64,000 bases of DNA. It comes from an uncultured Alteromonadaceae bacterium. Lineage in GTDB: Bacteria > Pseudomonadota > Gammaproteobacteria > Enterobacterales > Alteromonadaceae. The position numbers were made by a program, and so were the translations under genes. Location: positions 1 through 64,000 of the forward strand of contig CANNDC010000023.1 in the NCBI GenBank assembly GCA_947503265.1, read 5' to 3'. Position 1 is the stretch's first letter. Each line of letters starts with the position of its first letter. The notes beneath the pieces are model-generated. The model was not told the origin of the DNA and made no database searches. It was given only the letters and a program-made list of their open reading frames with translations. This document shows positions 24,888 through 33,980 of this stretch, piece by piece.

Positions 24888-25703
24888 TTAAGAGGCCGTT
24901 GGCATATTCGCTTGATGATGTTTAGGTGCAAACTTAGGCGGGTGCAACCCTAATTTTTTAGCCGTATCGACCAGCTTCATAAGGTCCATTTCAGCAAGCT
25001 CAAAGAGTTGATCGAAACTTTTTAAAATGTAGTAAATTGGCTGCATAATATCAATACGATAGGGAGTTCTAAGCACTTCTAAAGGATCTAGGCTATATCG
25101 CTCCGCTTGCTCACTCTCAACGGCGTATAGCGTTTCACCCGGAGACGACAATATCCCTCCACCGTAGATGCGTAAACCGTTTGACGTGTGTAACAAGCCA
25201 AATTCAACAGTAAACCAATACAGTCTGGCTAGGTATTGACGATCCTCTTTACTTGCTGCTAGTCCAAGTTTTCCATAGGTATGGGTAAAATGCGCAAACG
25301 CCGGATTAGTGAGCAATGGACAATGTCCAAATATTTCATGAAAAACATCTGGTTCTTGGAGGTAATCAAAATCCTCACGAGTACGGATAAAAGTCGCCAC
25401 AGGGAAACGTTTGTTGGCTAGCAACTGAAAGAACGAATCAAAATTTATCAATGATGGAACTTGCTCGACCTGCCAACCTGTTGTTTTCGCCAACACATCA
25501 TTGACTTCTTGAAGTTGAGGGATACGCTCATATGACAGATTTAACATTTGCAGACCATTCATAAACTCATCACAAGCTCGACCTTCAATGATATTGAGTT
25601 GACGCTCAACCAAATCAGCCCAAATTTTATTCTCATCGTCTGACCAACTCACATAACCATTTTTATCCGAAGGATGTGAGATATATTTGGTACATTTAGC
25701 CAT
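24888..25703 (-). CDS. phhA: Phenylalanine 4-hydroxylase
   Basis: The 271-aa protein is a monomer-sized bacterial aromatic amino acid hydroxylase. The iron-binding 2-His-1-Glu set is visible: His122 and His127 in FHEIFGH, and Glu167 in FTVEFGL. It converts phenylalanine to tyrosine with tetrahydropterin and oxygen in the cytoplasm. It is transcribed toward tyrR (91-nt gap) and has a TyrR box upstream, so it is probably activated by TyrR with phenylalanine or tyrosine as effector. The phhB dehydratase is not next to it. Confidence 0.95.
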   Translation of the reverse strand: MAKCTKYISHPSDKNGYVSWSDDENKIWADLVERQLNIIEGRACDEFMNGLQMLNLSYERIPQLQEVNDVLAKTTGWQVEQVPSLINFDSFFQLLANKRFPVATFIRTREDFDYLQEPDVFHEIFGHCPLLTNPAFAHFTHTYGKLGLAASKEDRQYLARLYWFTVEFGLLHTSNGLRIYGGGILSSPGETLYAVESEQAERYSLDPLEVLRTPYRIDIMQPIYYILKSFDQLFELAEMDLMKLVDTAKKLGLHPPKFAPKHHQANMPTAS

Positions 25704-25846
25704 GCTGAAACTCCAAAAACTTTTACGTGATATCGCGAATTATTGATAACGACAATCATTCTTCGATAGACCTAAAATTGATAATTGAAGTCTAACAATT
25801 TGGCTTAAAAGAGTAAGGAATGGACAAGCGACAGCACTAAAAACTC

Positions 25847-25864
25847 TGTAACAATATTTTTACA
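25847..25864. promoter_or_regulatory. TyrR box upstream of phhA
   Basis: TGTAAC-N6-TTTACA, 18 bp, one mismatch to the TyrR consensus. It is 144 bp upstream of the phhA ATG, a position usual for activation. Confidence 0.72.
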
Positions 25865-25896
25865 AAATAGATGGTATATTATTAATAATCATATAG

Positions 25897-26931
25897 TTAA
25901 GTAGATATATTTTTTAGATCTCGGAGTAATTGAGACGCTAACTTAGACAAACCTGGAGGCTTGTTCTCGATCCAAGGTAAAGGACGACAAGCATGCATTG
26001 CTTTCACGCCTATGCGCGTGGTCAAAACGCCTGCACCTAGACCTTGCGCTACACGAGTGGAAAGCTTCCCTGTAACACCCGCGCCTAACGCATAATTACC
26101 TGCGTCAGCAATAATCTCACTTGCACCAGCATACAACATGGTTTTGAATACTTGTTTAATTAGAGAAATACGTCCCCAATAACTCAGCTTTATGCCATAT
26201 GCTTCGCTGATTTGCTTAAGCATTGAAAAGTTTCGCCAAAGAACAATTGCCATGTCTAACAAAGCAAATGGGCTAACCGCTATCATGGCTGCAGATGCAG
26301 AGGCGTTCTTGGTGACACACTGTAAAGCAACTTTGTCGCATTTAGACAGTACTTTTCTCTCAAATAGTCGGACAATTTCCGCATCTAAATAGTGCGGTTC
26401 CACTGCACTTTTCCAATCTTCAATTGCAGCTTGATGTTGTGTGTGTATGGGGTTCGAAATTGTTTCACACAATGCCTCACCCTGTCCTATTGAGGAACCT
26501 GCTAACATAAGTTGTGCTTGTTGCTTAAAGCTTTGTTGCGCCTTGAGGTGTCTTAATCCGCGGAATTCTGAAATCAGATATTTAATTCCAATCCCCAAAC
26601 CGACAAGAAGCAATATCAACCACCCTGCGCCCAACCAATCGCTTTGTTCAAAAACCCCAATGGTAAAAAACGCTAATTCAGCACTTCCAAGCAGAACAAC
26701 AAGAATAAATAGCCAAAACCAACCTTTGCTCAATCTTGCATGAGTCCTCTCATGGTTTTCCAAAGAGTCAATTGTTGGATCATCAACCTCTACGGTTTCA
26801 TCAACAATTTGCATTTTCTGAATTTCGTTAGAAACAGTTTCCGTTGAGCCTTCAACAATGTCGAGATCATGCTCTATCAACACACTTTCACGAATATGTT
26901 GCTCTTTTTGCTCTGAGTTTTTAACCGTCAC
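25897..26931 (-). CDS. ycjF: YcjF/TIGR01620 membrane protein
   Basis: The 344-aa protein has an acidic N-terminus, two closely spaced membrane helices (WFWLFILVVLLGSAELAF and LGAGWLILLLVGLGIGI, about residues 70-115) and a C-terminal DUF697-like domain with small-residue helices (KNASASAAMIAVSPFALLDM). This matches YcjF, which is co-transcribed with ycjX and belongs to the psp regulon in enterobacteria. It begins with GTG at 26931 and overlaps ycjX by four bases (GTGA), showing translational coupling. Its biochemical role is not known. Confidence 0.88.
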   Translation of the reverse strand: MTVKNSEQKEQHIRESVLIEHDLDIVEGSTETVSNEIQKMQIVDETVEVDDPTIDSLENHERTHARLSKGWFWLFILVVLLGSAELAFFTIGVFEQSDWLGAGWLILLLVGLGIGIKYLISEFRGLRHLKAQQSFKQQAQLMLAGSSIGQGEALCETISNPIHTQHQAAIEDWKSAVEPHYLDAEIVRLFERKVLSKCDKVALQCVTKNASASAAMIAVSPFALLDMAIVLWRNFSMLKQISEAYGIKLSYWGRISLIKQVFKTMLYAGASEIIADAGNYALGAGVTGKLSTRVAQGLGAGVLTTRIGVKAMHACRPLPWIENKPPGLSKLASQLLRDLKNIST

Positions 26932-28346
26932 TGTAATTTGTCCGCTAAAATAAATTCAAGAATATGATCAAGTCGAATATGCGGGAAAACAGAGGTTCCC
27001 GGCTCTATCGGCATAGGTAAAAATTCGGGAAAATTAAAGCCCTGAGAACGCCAGAATGCAGCATTTGGACAGATTTCCGGCACATCCCCCGGATAGAGTG
27101 TGACTTTTTCGCTTTCATTTGTTCGGCCTTGTAACACATTGAGTGATTCCCCATTGTGCATGCTCTTTCCCGCTTTTGATGTGCGAATCGCGGCAAAAGC
27201 AGTAGATTCAGTTGCGACCCCTTCAAACTGAATTTGTTGACGAGATTCATGAACCATTGATTCCAACAATTTTACCAAATTACTTTGTTGATCGGCTGTC
27301 ACTTGATCGGCTTTACTGGCAGCGAATATGAGTTTGTCAATTTTTGGTGCAAATAACCGTTTTAAGATATTTGAACTGCCATAGTGAAAACTACCCAGTA
27401 ACCAATTTATCGCTTTGCGCAAATCGTTAAAGCTATGTTCACCTTGATTTAAAGCAGATAAACAATCCACTAAAATAAGCTGTCGGTCAAAACGCTTAAA
27501 ATGATCACTATAAAAGGGTTTGATTACTTTCTTTTGATAATCTTCAAATCGACTATTGAGCAAAAAGTACAAACTATCCGGTTCATTTGAATGAGTATTT
27601 ATTTGCGATGGTAACATTGGAAAAAACTGTAGAACTGGAGCGCCTGCCAACTCACCAGGCAACACAAAACGACCAGGTTGTATTAGTTGATAACCTGCTT
27701 TTTTGGCACTTTGCAAATAGTCAGTGAAGCATTGCGAGATGCGTTGAATTTGCATTTCGTCTGCGGTTTGATTGGCGTCTAACGCCCTAACCTGCTGTTT
27801 AAATTCTTTTGCTAGATTATCTTTCAAAGGATCATGCATAGATTCCCAAAACGCTATGCACCAGTCTTCATAGCTAAGCTCTAACAAAGGTAAATCTAGT
27901 AACCATTCACCGGGGTAATCTGTGATGTCTAGGGTTAAGGTACTGTATTCTGACAAGACTCTGCGGAAACCAGATTGATTTCTATACTTGATTAGCAGTC
28001 TAACTTGGCTGACGCCATTAGTAGATTGGGGCCATTGCGGAGGAGTTTGGCTTAGGTTTTCGACTCCCTGTTCATATGCAAATCGAGCGACCGTCACGTC
28101 GGGTTGTATATCACGCTTCACGCCGACGAGTCGTTGTTCTGACACTACTGAGAAAAAAGGCAGATTTGCGCTGGTAGTGGCTCCCATCAACTGATTGATG
28201 AGTGAGGTAATAAAGGCCGTTTTTCCACTGCGACTTAGCCCAGTTACAGCCAAATTCACATGATGGTCGGCTAGTCTTGTACCCGCCAACTTGACTTGAT
28301 TTTTGATTTGATAATAGGTGCTTGATTGTTTGAGCTTATTAATCAA
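26928..28346 (-). CDS. ycjX: YcjX-family (DUF463) P-loop GTPase-like protein
   Basis: The 472-aa protein has a P-loop (VTGLSRSGKTAF, about residues 34-45), LDITDYPGEWLLDL and a KADQVT-like guanine motif (AASKADQVTADQQ), as expected for the DUF463 family of stress-inducible nucleotide-binding proteins. It sits with ycjF downstream of pspABC, as in E. coli, where these genes form one sigma-54-dependent transcript. Here a 214-nt gap with a large inverted repeat separates it from pspC, so co-transcription is not assured. Confidence 0.9.
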   Translation of the reverse strand: MINKLKQSSTYYQIKNQVKLAGTRLADHHVNLAVTGLSRSGKTAFITSLINQLMGATTSANLPFFSVVSEQRLVGVKRDIQPDVTVARFAYEQGVENLSQTPPQWPQSTNGVSQVRLLIKYRNQSGFRRVLSEYSTLTLDITDYPGEWLLDLPLLELSYEDWCIAFWESMHDPLKDNLAKEFKQQVRALDANQTADEMQIQRISQCFTDYLQSAKKAGYQLIQPGRFVLPGELAGAPVLQFFPMLPSQINTHSNEPDSLYFLLNSRFEDYQKKVIKPFYSDHFKRFDRQLILVDCLSALNQGEHSFNDLRKAINWLLGSFHYGSSNILKRLFAPKIDKLIFAASKADQVTADQQSNLVKLLESMVHESRQQIQFEGVATESTAFAAIRTSKAGKSMHNGESLNVLQGRTNESEKVTLYPGDVPEICPNAAFWRSQGFNFPEFLPMPIEPGTSVFPHIRLDHILEFILADKLQ

Positions 28347-28494
28347 AATGTGTCGATCCTTAGTAAAACGTTTTGCAACTGAGTTCGAATCTTACGAGGT
28401 TCTATTTTTGACTTGGCTCGATTGTATCACAGGCATCATGCGACTCATTGAATCAGCTGTTTTACAATCGTATATTGAGAGTATACATTTTTTA

Positions 28495-28552
28495 CGCTAA
28501 CGACTTCGGTCACTTCAGCTTGGGCTGGTCTTCTGATGTCGAAGTGTTAGCG
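28495..28552. repeat. Long inverted repeat between pspC and ycjX
   Basis: CGCTAACGACTTCG (28495-28508) and CGAAGTGTTAGCG (28540-28552) are inverted arms of 13-14 nt with one unpaired base and about 31 nt between. No T run follows in either direction, so it is not a standard terminator. It could be an mRNA-stability or processing hairpin in a psp-ycjXF transcript. Confidence 0.5.
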
Positions 28553-28560
28553 CACTCACA

Positions 28561-29019
28561 TTACAATTTGTTGATTTCTCTATTAAGTTGATATTCAGAT
28601 GAAGTAACGTAGGTTTCTACTTTTCTCAATCTTTCTTCAATTCTTACAAACTGTTGTTTTATATCGTAAAATGCTTGTTTTGGTGGCTCACCTGCTTGCC
28701 AAACTTTGGATTTTACTTCTACTTTTCTATTTTCTTCGGTTAACTCATTATGCCAACCTTTACCTCGGCTATTCTTGCCTGTAAATCCTGAATGTTGATG
28801 GCTGCCATGCGCTTTTTGCCCGGCGACCTTTTTATCCATAATGAACCAAGCCGCAATATAAAATACTGGAACAAAAGGGCCTGCTAGTAGCAAGGTAGCA
28901 GCGACCACGGCGATTCTAACCAGCCAGGTTTCTATACCGAAGTATTCGGCTAAGCCAGCACAGACTCCGGCAATTTTTCCATGCTCGGGGTCACGCTGTA
29001 ATTGTTTCCCCCCTGTCAT
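28561..29019 (-). CDS. pspC: Phage shock protein C
   Basis: The 152-aa protein has the PspC domain: RDPEHGKIAGVCAGLAEYFG followed by a membrane helix (VVAATLLLAGPFVPVFYIAAWF), then a soluble tail with coiled-coil character (VRIEERLRKVETYV). With PspB it senses inner-membrane stress and binds PspA. It overlaps pspB by four bases (ATGA). Confidence 0.93.
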   Translation of the reverse strand: MTGGKQLQRDPEHGKIAGVCAGLAEYFGIETWLVRIAVVAATLLLAGPFVPVFYIAAWFIMDKKVAGQKAHGSHQHSGFTGKNSRGKGWHNELTEENRKVEVKSKVWQAGEPPKQAFYDIKQQFVRIEERLRKVETYVTSSEYQLNREINKL

Positions 29020-29255
29020 GATTTATTCCTCCAGTCTGGCGATTCAGCGTCTAGAATCGATTCCAATGTACGAATACGCTCTGCCATAGCTTCAGCTTTG
29101 TTAGAGAGCTCTTCAAGCGAACTATACTCTTCTTCGGACAATCCTTGGTTGACTTGCTTCTTACTTCTGTAGTGCAAAATCAACCAAATAGGCGCGACAA
29201 TTGTCATGAAGATGATAGTGGGAATACCCACTGTAACTGTTAATATGTCTTCCAC
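29016..29255 (-). CDS. pspB: Phage shock protein B
   Basis: The 79-aa protein has one N-terminal membrane helix (TVGIPTIIFMTIVAPIWLIL), a YRSKK basic edge and a leucine-rich helix (LEELSNKAEAMAERIRTLES), the PspB pattern. It partners PspC in the signal path that frees PspF from PspA. It lies 28 nt after pspA and overlaps pspC. Confidence 0.93.
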   Translation of the reverse strand: MEDILTVTVGIPTIIFMTIVAPIWLILHYRSKKQVNQGLSEEEYSSLEELSNKAEAMAERIRTLESILDAESPDWRNKS

Positions 29256-29283
29256 AGTATTACTCCTTTAATCACGACCCAAC

Positions 29284-29961
29284 TTATTTCTTAGCTTTGC
29301 TTGCTCTAGATTGTACTTTCTTTTTCAAAGCAGCCAACTCATCATTCACTTTGTCATCAGACTCTAAATCAGCAAATTCATCAGCCAAAGTCTTCTTACC
29401 CAAATCATACGCGTCAACTTGCGACTCTAGATGATCGATTTTGCGCTCGTATTGTTCAAAACGTCCCATAGCTGAATCAACTTTACTGCTATCAAGCGTC
29501 TTTTTAACCTCTAATCGAGAGCTAACCGTTTTCTGACGCATTATAATAGTCTTTTGACGCGCTTTTGCGTCAGCCAACTTATCTTGAAGCTGCTGAATTT
29601 CGCCTTGTAGCTTACCAATTTGTTCTTCGACTAATTGCAACTCTTTGACAAGCACTTTGGCATGCTCTGCGCATTTCTTTTTCTCTAAAAGAGCAGCTTT
29701 TGCTAGATCTTCACGATCTTTGCTTATCGCTAGCTCTGCTTTAGCTTGCCAATCTTTAGCTTCTGATTCTAGTTTATTTATTTGCGAACTAATGTCTTTT
29801 TTATTCGCCAATGTCTTAGCAGATGCAGAACGCACCTCCACTAAGGTGTCTTCCATTTCCTGAATAATCAAACGAACCATTTTTTCTGGATCTTCAGCTT
29901 TATCCAGAATTGAATTAATATTTGAGTTCACTATGTCGGTAAAACGCGAGAAGATACCCAT
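29284..29961 (-). CDS. pspA: Phage shock protein A (membrane-stress effector)
   Basis: The protein is about 225 aa and almost entirely alpha-helical coiled coil. The N-terminal amphipathic helix GIFSRFTDIVNSNINSILD and the conserved KMVRLIIQEMEDTLVEVRS are diagnostic for the PspA/ESCRT-III-like family. PspA binds PspF to block it in the resting state and coats damaged inner membrane under stress. The ATG at 29961 has AGAGGA about 8 nt upstream; an ATG two codons earlier (29967) is less well placed. A sigma-54 promoter lies upstream. Confidence 0.95.
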   Translation of the reverse strand: MGIFSRFTDIVNSNINSILDKAEDPEKMVRLIIQEMEDTLVEVRSASAKTLANKKDISSQINKLESEAKDWQAKAELAISKDREDLAKAALLEKKKCAEHAKVLVKELQLVEEQIGKLQGEIQQLQDKLADAKARQKTIIMRQKTVSSRLEVKKTLDSSKVDSAMGRFEQYERKIDHLESQVDAYDLGKKTLADEFADLESDDKVNDELAALKKKVQSRASKAKK

Positions 29962-30026
29962 AATCATTTCCTCTAACTCATATTGAATTGAATTTTAATG
30001 CAAAATGCATTTCCTAGGTAGATATA

Positions 30027-30043
30027 TTCAATATACGGGCCAA
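30027..30043 (-). promoter_or_regulatory. Sigma-54 promoter of the pspABC operon
   Basis: The minus strand reads TTGGCCCG-TATA-TTGA, against the sigma-54 consensus TTGGCACG-N4-TTGC. The GG and the last G are 10 nt apart, the required spacing. The -12 dinucleotide is GA instead of GC; the E. coli pspA promoter also departs from GC at this place. The start would be about 55 nt before the pspA ATG, and PspF would bind in the 150 bp toward its own gene. Confidence 0.72.
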
Positions 30044-30233
30044 TCTTAAACGAAATAATAACCTTATGATTTATAAGAACTAATTATTTACAACTTCACT
30101 TTGAGCAACTAGAGTAATATTATTATCAACCACAAATTAGTCGATTAGACCACTTTTTGAGATTTTTACTCCAGCTTTGGCTAAACTATTCACAATAGCC
30201 GGAAAAATACTTAAAAAATAACAGGATAGGTTA

Positions 30234-31331
30234 ATGAGCCGTTTTCGCCAACAAGATAATTTACTAGGTCAATCAAACAGCTTTCTTGAAGTACTTGAGC
30301 AAATTTCACAAATTGCGCCATTGAATAAACCGGTTCTTATCATAGGGGAACGCGGCACTGGTAAGGAGCTCGTCGCTGCGCGTCTGCATTTTCTGTCAAA
30401 GAGATGGGAGCAGAACTATCTGAAGCTCAATTGTGCGGCTTTAAGTGAAAGCTTGTTGGAATCGGAACTTTTTGGTTATGAAGCAGGTGCTTTTACCGGT
30501 GCCCAGAAACGTCGCGAAGGCAGATTTGAAGTAGCTCACAACGGGACCTTATTCCTTGATGAATTAGCCAATACATCAGGACTAATTCAAGAGAAGTTAT
30601 TACGCGTTATTGAATACGGTGAATTTGAACGAGTTGGCGGTTCCAGAAGCGTCAAGGTAGATGTTCGCCTTGTTGCAGCAACAAACGAAGATCTCCCGTC
30701 GTTAGCTGATAGTGGTGAATTTCGCCCTGACTTATTAGACAGATTAGCATTTGATGTAATCACTCTTCCTCCTCTAAGGGAGCGCCTCGAAGACATTATG
30801 ATGTTGGCTGAACATTTCGCCATCAATATGGCACGTGAATTAGACATGGAGCTATTCAGTGGGTTTACTGAAAAAGCAAAACGAACTTTGATGGAATATG
30901 ATTGGCCAGGTAACATTCGGGAACTGAAAAATGTGGTTGAACGGGCTGTTTACCGTTCCAATAACCCACATGTTCCAGTGCACCAAATCGTATTGGATCC
31001 TTTTGAATCTGTATTTAGACCCAAGGGTAGAATTAAAACACTAGATCGAATTACCCCGCCGGCACCGAATGCAGACACCCACTCTCTCGCAGCGGAAAAC
31101 CAAGTTAAAACGGCAGCAACAACAAAAAAACAACCTGATTTCGAGTTTCCTGTCGATTTGAAGACACTTTCACAAGATTATGAGATAGGATTGATAAAAC
31201 AGGCATTAGCAGACAGCCAGTTCAATCAAAAGAAAACCGCTGAGAAGTTATCCTTAACTTATCATCAGTTACGGGGCTATTTAAAAAAATACAATCTTCT
31301 GGACAGTTCTGCAGAAGATTTGGACGACTAG
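30234..31331 (+). CDS. pspF: PspF, sigma-54 activator of the psp operon
   Basis: The 365-aa protein consists of a bare AAA+ domain and HTH with no receiver domain. Walker A is GERGTGKE (38-45), the sigma-54 loop GAFTGA is at 85-90, Walker B is LFLDE, and the Fis-like HTH (NQKKTAEKLSLTYHQLRGYL) is at the C-terminus. It is divergent from pspA, the usual arrangement. A linker of about 60 residues rich in Ala/Thr/Lys lies between the AAA+ domain and the HTH, making it longer than the 325-aa E. coli protein. sapA begins 1 nt after its stop. Confidence 0.95.
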   Translation: MSRFRQQDNLLGQSNSFLEVLEQISQIAPLNKPVLIIGERGTGKELVAARLHFLSKRWEQNYLKLNCAALSESLLESELFGYEAGAFTGAQKRREGRFEVAHNGTLFLDELANTSGLIQEKLLRVIEYGEFERVGGSRSVKVDVRLVAATNEDLPSLADSGEFRPDLLDRLAFDVITLPPLRERLEDIMMLAEHFAINMARELDMELFSGFTEKAKRTLMEYDWPGNIRELKNVVERAVYRSNNPHVPVHQIVLDPFESVFRPKGRIKTLDRITPPAPNADTHSLAAENQVKTAATTKKQPDFEFPVDLKTLSQDYEIGLIKQALADSQFNQKKTAEKLSLTYHQLRGYLKKYNLLDSSAEDLDD

Positions 31332-31332
31332 A

Positions 31333-32946
31333 GTGTATCTAAATAGGGCTTACCAGATACTAATAATGTGTATTGTTCTCACTCTTTCAGCGTGTGGGAA
31401 GATTTCCAGTGTCAATATCAACGATGCCGGAATCATTTATTGTTCAGAAGGAAACCCAACAAGCTTTAATCCTCAGCTCGATACATCTGGTACCACTTCA
31501 GATGCCTCATCTCATCAAATATACGACAGACTACTTAATTTTGATCCGCTGACCGGAAAAATCATACCTGCTTTAGCCAGCAGTTGGCTGGTAAGTAGTG
31601 ATGGATTGACGTATACATTCCAACTTCGACGTCAGGTAAAGTTCCACAGTACAGACTATTTTCAGCCAACACGAAATTTCAATGCCGACGATGTCATGTT
31701 CAGTATTAATCGATGGCGTCTTCCCAATCATCCATTTCATCACGTGAGTGGCGGCAAGTATCCCTATTTTACGAGTTTAGAGCTGAACCAAAAAATCGAT
31801 AAGATTGAACGAATTAATGGATATCGCGTTGAGCTAACACTGAAAAGCCCAGACAGCTCGTTCTTAGCAAATTTGGCCACAGACTTTGCCGTTATCCTGT
31901 CAAAAGAGTACGCCAACCAACTCGTTCAACAAGACAATTTGCAAGCTATCGACAACTATCCAATAGGAACTGGCCCTTTTAAGTATATTAATTATAAAAA
32001 AGATCGTTATATTCGATATGCAAAACACAGTGATTATTGGCGACATGATTCCGCAGTAGAAAAACTCATTTTCGACGTTACTCCAAGTAGTTCATTGAGG
32101 TTAGCCAAGCTAATTACAGGGGAATGTGACGCCATCGCTTACCCATCTCAAAGCGAATTGAATGTGGTGCGGGAAAGAGAAGATTTAACCCTAGACGAAA
32201 AACCGGGTTTGAATGTAGGATTCTGGGCATTCAATACCTCTAAACCCCCTTTTGATAACCCAAAAGTAAGGCGCGCACTATCGTTGGCAATCGATAAAAA
32301 TGCGTTATTGGAAACGGTCTACTTTGAAAGTGCAACGTCAGCCAAAGGACTATTGCCAGATTCATCATGGGCTCATCAAGTTGATTTGATTGACACTAGT
32401 TACAACCCGGTAATGGCACGAAAACTGTTAATAGAAAGTGGTATTTCTGATGGTTTTAGCATGGATATCTGGGCTATGCCTGTTGAACGAGCTTACAACC
32501 CAAATGCTCGTAAAATGGCCATATTAATCCAACGTTATTTGAGTGAAATTGGGATAAGCGCAAACATTGTCAGCTATGAGTGGTCTACTTTTAGACAACG
32601 TTTAACTGAGGGTGCCCATGATTCAGTGCTTATCGGGTGGAATGCAGATAACGGTGACCCAGATAATTTTTATCGACCACTACTCACCTGTGCAGCTATT
32701 GAATCTGGCACAAATCGCGCAATGTGGTGTAACCCCGAATACGATAATTTAGTCAATCAAGCTGTGCTTTACTCCGATACCAAAGACAGAATCTCGTTTT
32801 ATCATGCGGCAAACAGCGTCATTGCGGAACAGGTTCCACTTGTTCCAATAGCTCACGCATTTCGCTACCGAGCGCACCGTTCTGAATTAAAGGGATTGGT
32901 GATTAACCCGTTTGGGGCAATTAGATTCGGGGATGTCACAAAATAA
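31333..32946 (+). CDS. sapA: SapA peptide-binding protein (lipoprotein form)
   Basis: The 537-aa protein is a family 5 solute-binding protein of the Opp/Dpp/SapA type, with RTYTFQLRRQVKFH-like and FNADDVMFSINRW segments. The N-terminus has a lipobox (LTLSAC, Cys21), so it should be a lipid-anchored periplasmic protein, whereas E. coli SapA has an ordinary signal peptide. It delivers peptides to SapBC. The start is GTG at 31333; ATG at 31366 is possible but would shorten the signal. The gene is coupled to pspF and overlaps sapB by 1 nt. Confidence 0.88.
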   Translation: MYLNRAYQILIMCIVLTLSACGKISSVNINDAGIIYCSEGNPTSFNPQLDTSGTTSDASSHQIYDRLLNFDPLTGKIIPALASSWLVSSDGLTYTFQLRRQVKFHSTDYFQPTRNFNADDVMFSINRWRLPNHPFHHVSGGKYPYFTSLELNQKIDKIERINGYRVELTLKSPDSSFLANLATDFAVILSKEYANQLVQQDNLQAIDNYPIGTGPFKYINYKKDRYIRYAKHSDYWRHDSAVEKLIFDVTPSSSLRLAKLITGECDAIAYPSQSELNVVREREDLTLDEKPGLNVGFWAFNTSKPPFDNPKVRRALSLAIDKNALLETVYFESATSAKGLLPDSSWAHQVDLIDTSYNPVMARKLLIESGISDGFSMDIWAMPVERAYNPNARKMAILIQRYLSEIGISANIVSYEWSTFRQRLTEGAHDSVLIGWNADNGDPDNFYRPLLTCAAIESGTNRAMWCNPEYDNLVNQAVLYSDTKDRISFYHAANSVIAEQVPLVPIAHAFRYRAHRSELKGLVINPFGAIRFGDVTK

Positions 32947-33980
32947 TGATTCTTCGAACCCTTATCAGAAACACAAACTTATTGATATCAACACTTTTGA
33001 TCCTCAGTTTATTTTCGTTTGTGTTGGCGTTTTTATTTCCTGGTGATCCATTGGAAAATCTTTCTGGATTAACTAATTTGTCGGAACAAGAATATGAACG
33101 AGTGTTTCTTGCATATGGTTTCGATCAGTCTTATGTAACGCAATTTTGGATTTATTTAAATAAGTTGTTTGAAGGAGACTGGGGGTTGAGCTTCGCATCT
33201 GGAATTCCCCTTTGGCAAGAATTATCACTGGCTTTACCAGCGAGTATTGAGTTAAGTATATATTCGCTTTTTGTGTCTTTAATGATCGGTATTCCTTTGG
33301 GGTTTTGGGCGGGCTTTAAGTATCATAAACCAGCAGATTACAGTCTATTAGCGATTAGTGTTGTGAGTTATTCATTGCCTATTTTTTGGTTGGCATTGAT
33401 ATTAATTCTGATTTTTTCCCTTTCGCTTGGGTGGCTTCCGCTTTCAGGCCGGGTGAGCCTTTTGTTTGATATTCCCGAAGTATCAGGGTTCATGTTTGTG
33501 GATATTTTTAATTCCGAAATTGACAACAAAAATGCAGCCTATATCAGTGCGCTAAAACATTTAATTATGCCTACTTTGTCACTTACCATTATTACTGCTG
33601 CCATCATTTTTAGGCTCACGAGGCGCTCTTTCATTGACGTGATGTCGAGCCAATATATCAAGACAGCATATACTCGTGGATTGAGTCATACACAGGTTAT
33701 TCTTCGACATGGTGTGCGCAATACCCTGTTGCCTATATTGCCTCTGTTTGCCATGCAATCAGCAGTTTTGTTGACTAACGCAATGATCGTTGAATTTGTA
33801 TATTCCTGGCCAGGAGTAGGTAACTGGCTGATACAGGCAATATCTCAGCGCGATTATCCTGCTATAAGAGCTGGCATGCTGGCCGTGTCGAGTCTGGTCA
33901 TTGTTGTGACCATAATGACAGATGTTTCGGCAAAGCTAATCAATCCTGCTCTGGTTGGAGAAAATCATGCGGAGAATTGA
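32946..33980 (+). CDS. sapB: SapB ABC permease
   Basis: The 344-aa inner-membrane protein has about six membrane helices and the family EAA-like loop (YIKTAYTRGLSHTQVILRHG). The N-terminal segment (TLLILSLFSFVLAFLFPGDPL) and the mid-part HGVRNTLLPILPLF are typical of DppB/SapB permeases. It pairs with SapC. The start overlaps the sapA stop (TAATG), indicating coupling. Confidence 0.92.
   Translation: MILRTLIRNTNLLISTLLILSLFSFVLAFLFPGDPLENLSGLTNLSEQEYERVFLAYGFDQSYVTQFWIYLNKLFEGDWGLSFASGIPLWQELSLALPASIELSIYSLFVSLMIGIPLGFWAGFKYHKPADYSLLAISVVSYSLPIFWLALILILIFSLSLGWLPLSGRVSLLFDIPEVSGFMFVDIFNSEIDNKNAAYISALKHLIMPTLSLTIITAAIIFRLTRRSFIDVMSSQYIKTAYTRGLSHTQVILRHGVRNTLLPILPLFAMQSAVLLTNAMIVEFVYSWPGVGNWLIQAISQRDYPAIRAGMLAVSSLVIVVTIMTDVSAKLINPALVGENHAEN

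Noticed and set aside
28318..28500. 60-aa frame opposite the ycjX start
   Set aside because: It overlaps the ycjX start and the inverted repeat region, has no ribosome site and no family features.
30000..30014. Second sigma-54-like site upstream of pspA
   Set aside because: GG and GC are 11 nt apart instead of 10; the site at 30027-30043 has correct spacing and a better -24.
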